Shown: piece by piece, positions 63,845 through 64,000 of the stretch
How the letters are laid out: every line of letters begins with the position of its first letter
Position numbering within the stretch: position 1 is the first letter of the stretch
Made by a program: the position numbers and the translations under genes
DNA from: Atopomonas sediminilitoris
GTDB taxonomy: Bacteria > Pseudomonadota > Gammaproteobacteria > Pseudomonadales > Pseudomonadaceae
Length of the DNA stretch: 64,000 nt
Direction: 5' to 3'
Assembly (NCBI RefSeq): GCF_022601735.1
Contig: NZ_JAKUMM010000007.1
Span: 1 to 64,000, forward strand
The notes under the pieces: generated by a model
Told to the model about the DNA's origin: nothing
Databases searched by the model: none
The model's input: only the letters and a program-made list of their open reading frames with translations

Positions 63845-64000
63845 ATGTCGCTACCAAACGCCGCTTTTCTCGATCTGGCCAGCCTCGACTTGGGCGATCT
63901 GTCGCTTGCGCCATTGCAACAGCAATTTGCCCTGCGCACCTACGCGCAAACCGACCGCGCGCACATCGTCGAACGTTTGCAGGCCATGCACACCGCGATC
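63845..64000 (+). CDS. D-2-hydroxyacid dehydrogenase, N-terminal part (cut by window end)
   Basis: The first 52 codons are in the window (MSLPNAAFLDLASLDLGDLSL... ending LQAMHTAI). The FLD...LDLGDLSLAPL opening is typical of the glycerate/2-hydroxyacid dehydrogenase family in Pseudomonas, whose N-terminal catalytic domain starts this way. AAGGAG lies seven bases before the ATG. The NAD-binding domain is beyond the edge, so the substrate cannot be assigned. Confidence 0.75.
   Translation, partial: MSLPNAAFLDLASLDLGDLSLAPLQQQFALRTYAQTDRAHIVERLQAMHTAI

Overview
The window is a stretch of core chromosome from a moderately GC-rich gammaproteobacterium close to Pseudomonas. Evidence for this is the gene order algW / hisC-hisD-hisG-murA-ibaG-mlaBCDEF / kdsD-kdsC-lptC-lptA-lptB-rpoN-hpf-ptsN-rapZ-ptsO / pmbA-yjgA-tldD-nit-yhdP-rng-maf-mreD-mreC-mreB / gatCAB, the fused CysNC, the short-form HisG, and the ilvI-ilvH-ilvC-pssA-msrP-msrQ block. 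About 60 protein genes were recognised. No tRNA, rRNA, insertion sequence, prophage, CRISPR array or attachment site was seen. What looks like the promoter of a ribosomal RNA operon lies at the extreme left edge and fires out of the window.

Layout. 1-6400: a minus-strand block for methionine-sulfoxide repair (msrPQ), phosphatidylserine synthesis (pssA) and branched-chain amino acids (ilvIHC). 6500-7770: two plus-strand genes, a degenerate metallo-beta-lactamase-like protein and a DUF4124 protein. 7976-12793: proline uptake and oxidation (putA-putP). 12930-17587: a small accessory island with a metallo-hydrolase lipoprotein, two glutathione-S-transferase-like proteins, a GIY-YIG protein, a SnoaL-like protein and a GlxA-type AraC regulator. 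17584-22726: a CNNM/CorC-type membrane protein, sulfate activation (cysNC, cysD) and a NIF3 protein. 22845-31799: algW, then histidine genes, murA and the Mla retrograde phospholipid transport genes. 32046-40484: KDO synthesis, LPS transport (lptCAB), sigma-54 with its nitrogen-PTS neighbours, and mgtE. 40564-53391: TldD/PmbA protease, DarP, amidase, YhdP, RNase G, Maf and the cell-shape genes mreBCD. 53590-64000: gatCAB, uppP, katG, a cation antiporter, a carboxymuconolactone-decarboxylase-family protein with a two-receiver diguanylate cyclase, a LysE exporter, and the start of a 2-hydroxyacid dehydrogenase.

Much of the window concerns the cell envelope: phospholipid head groups (pssA), lipid trafficking (mla, yhdP), lipid A/KDO and LPS export (kdsDC, lptCAB), peptidoglycan precursors and carrier (murA, uppP), shape (mreBCD) and envelope stress (algW). 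Many of these genes are stacked with 1-4 base stop/start overlaps, which implies translational coupling.

I looked for an undescribed system and did not find a convincing one. The points most worth checking are local: an apparent AUU start codon for mreC, a strong hairpin between mreB and mreC, the rrn-type promoter whose upstream A/T-rich element lies inside the end of msrQ, a 21-base tandem repeat upstream of putA, and an 11-bp inverted repeat that covers the ribosome-binding site of the metallo-hydrolase lipoprotein gene.
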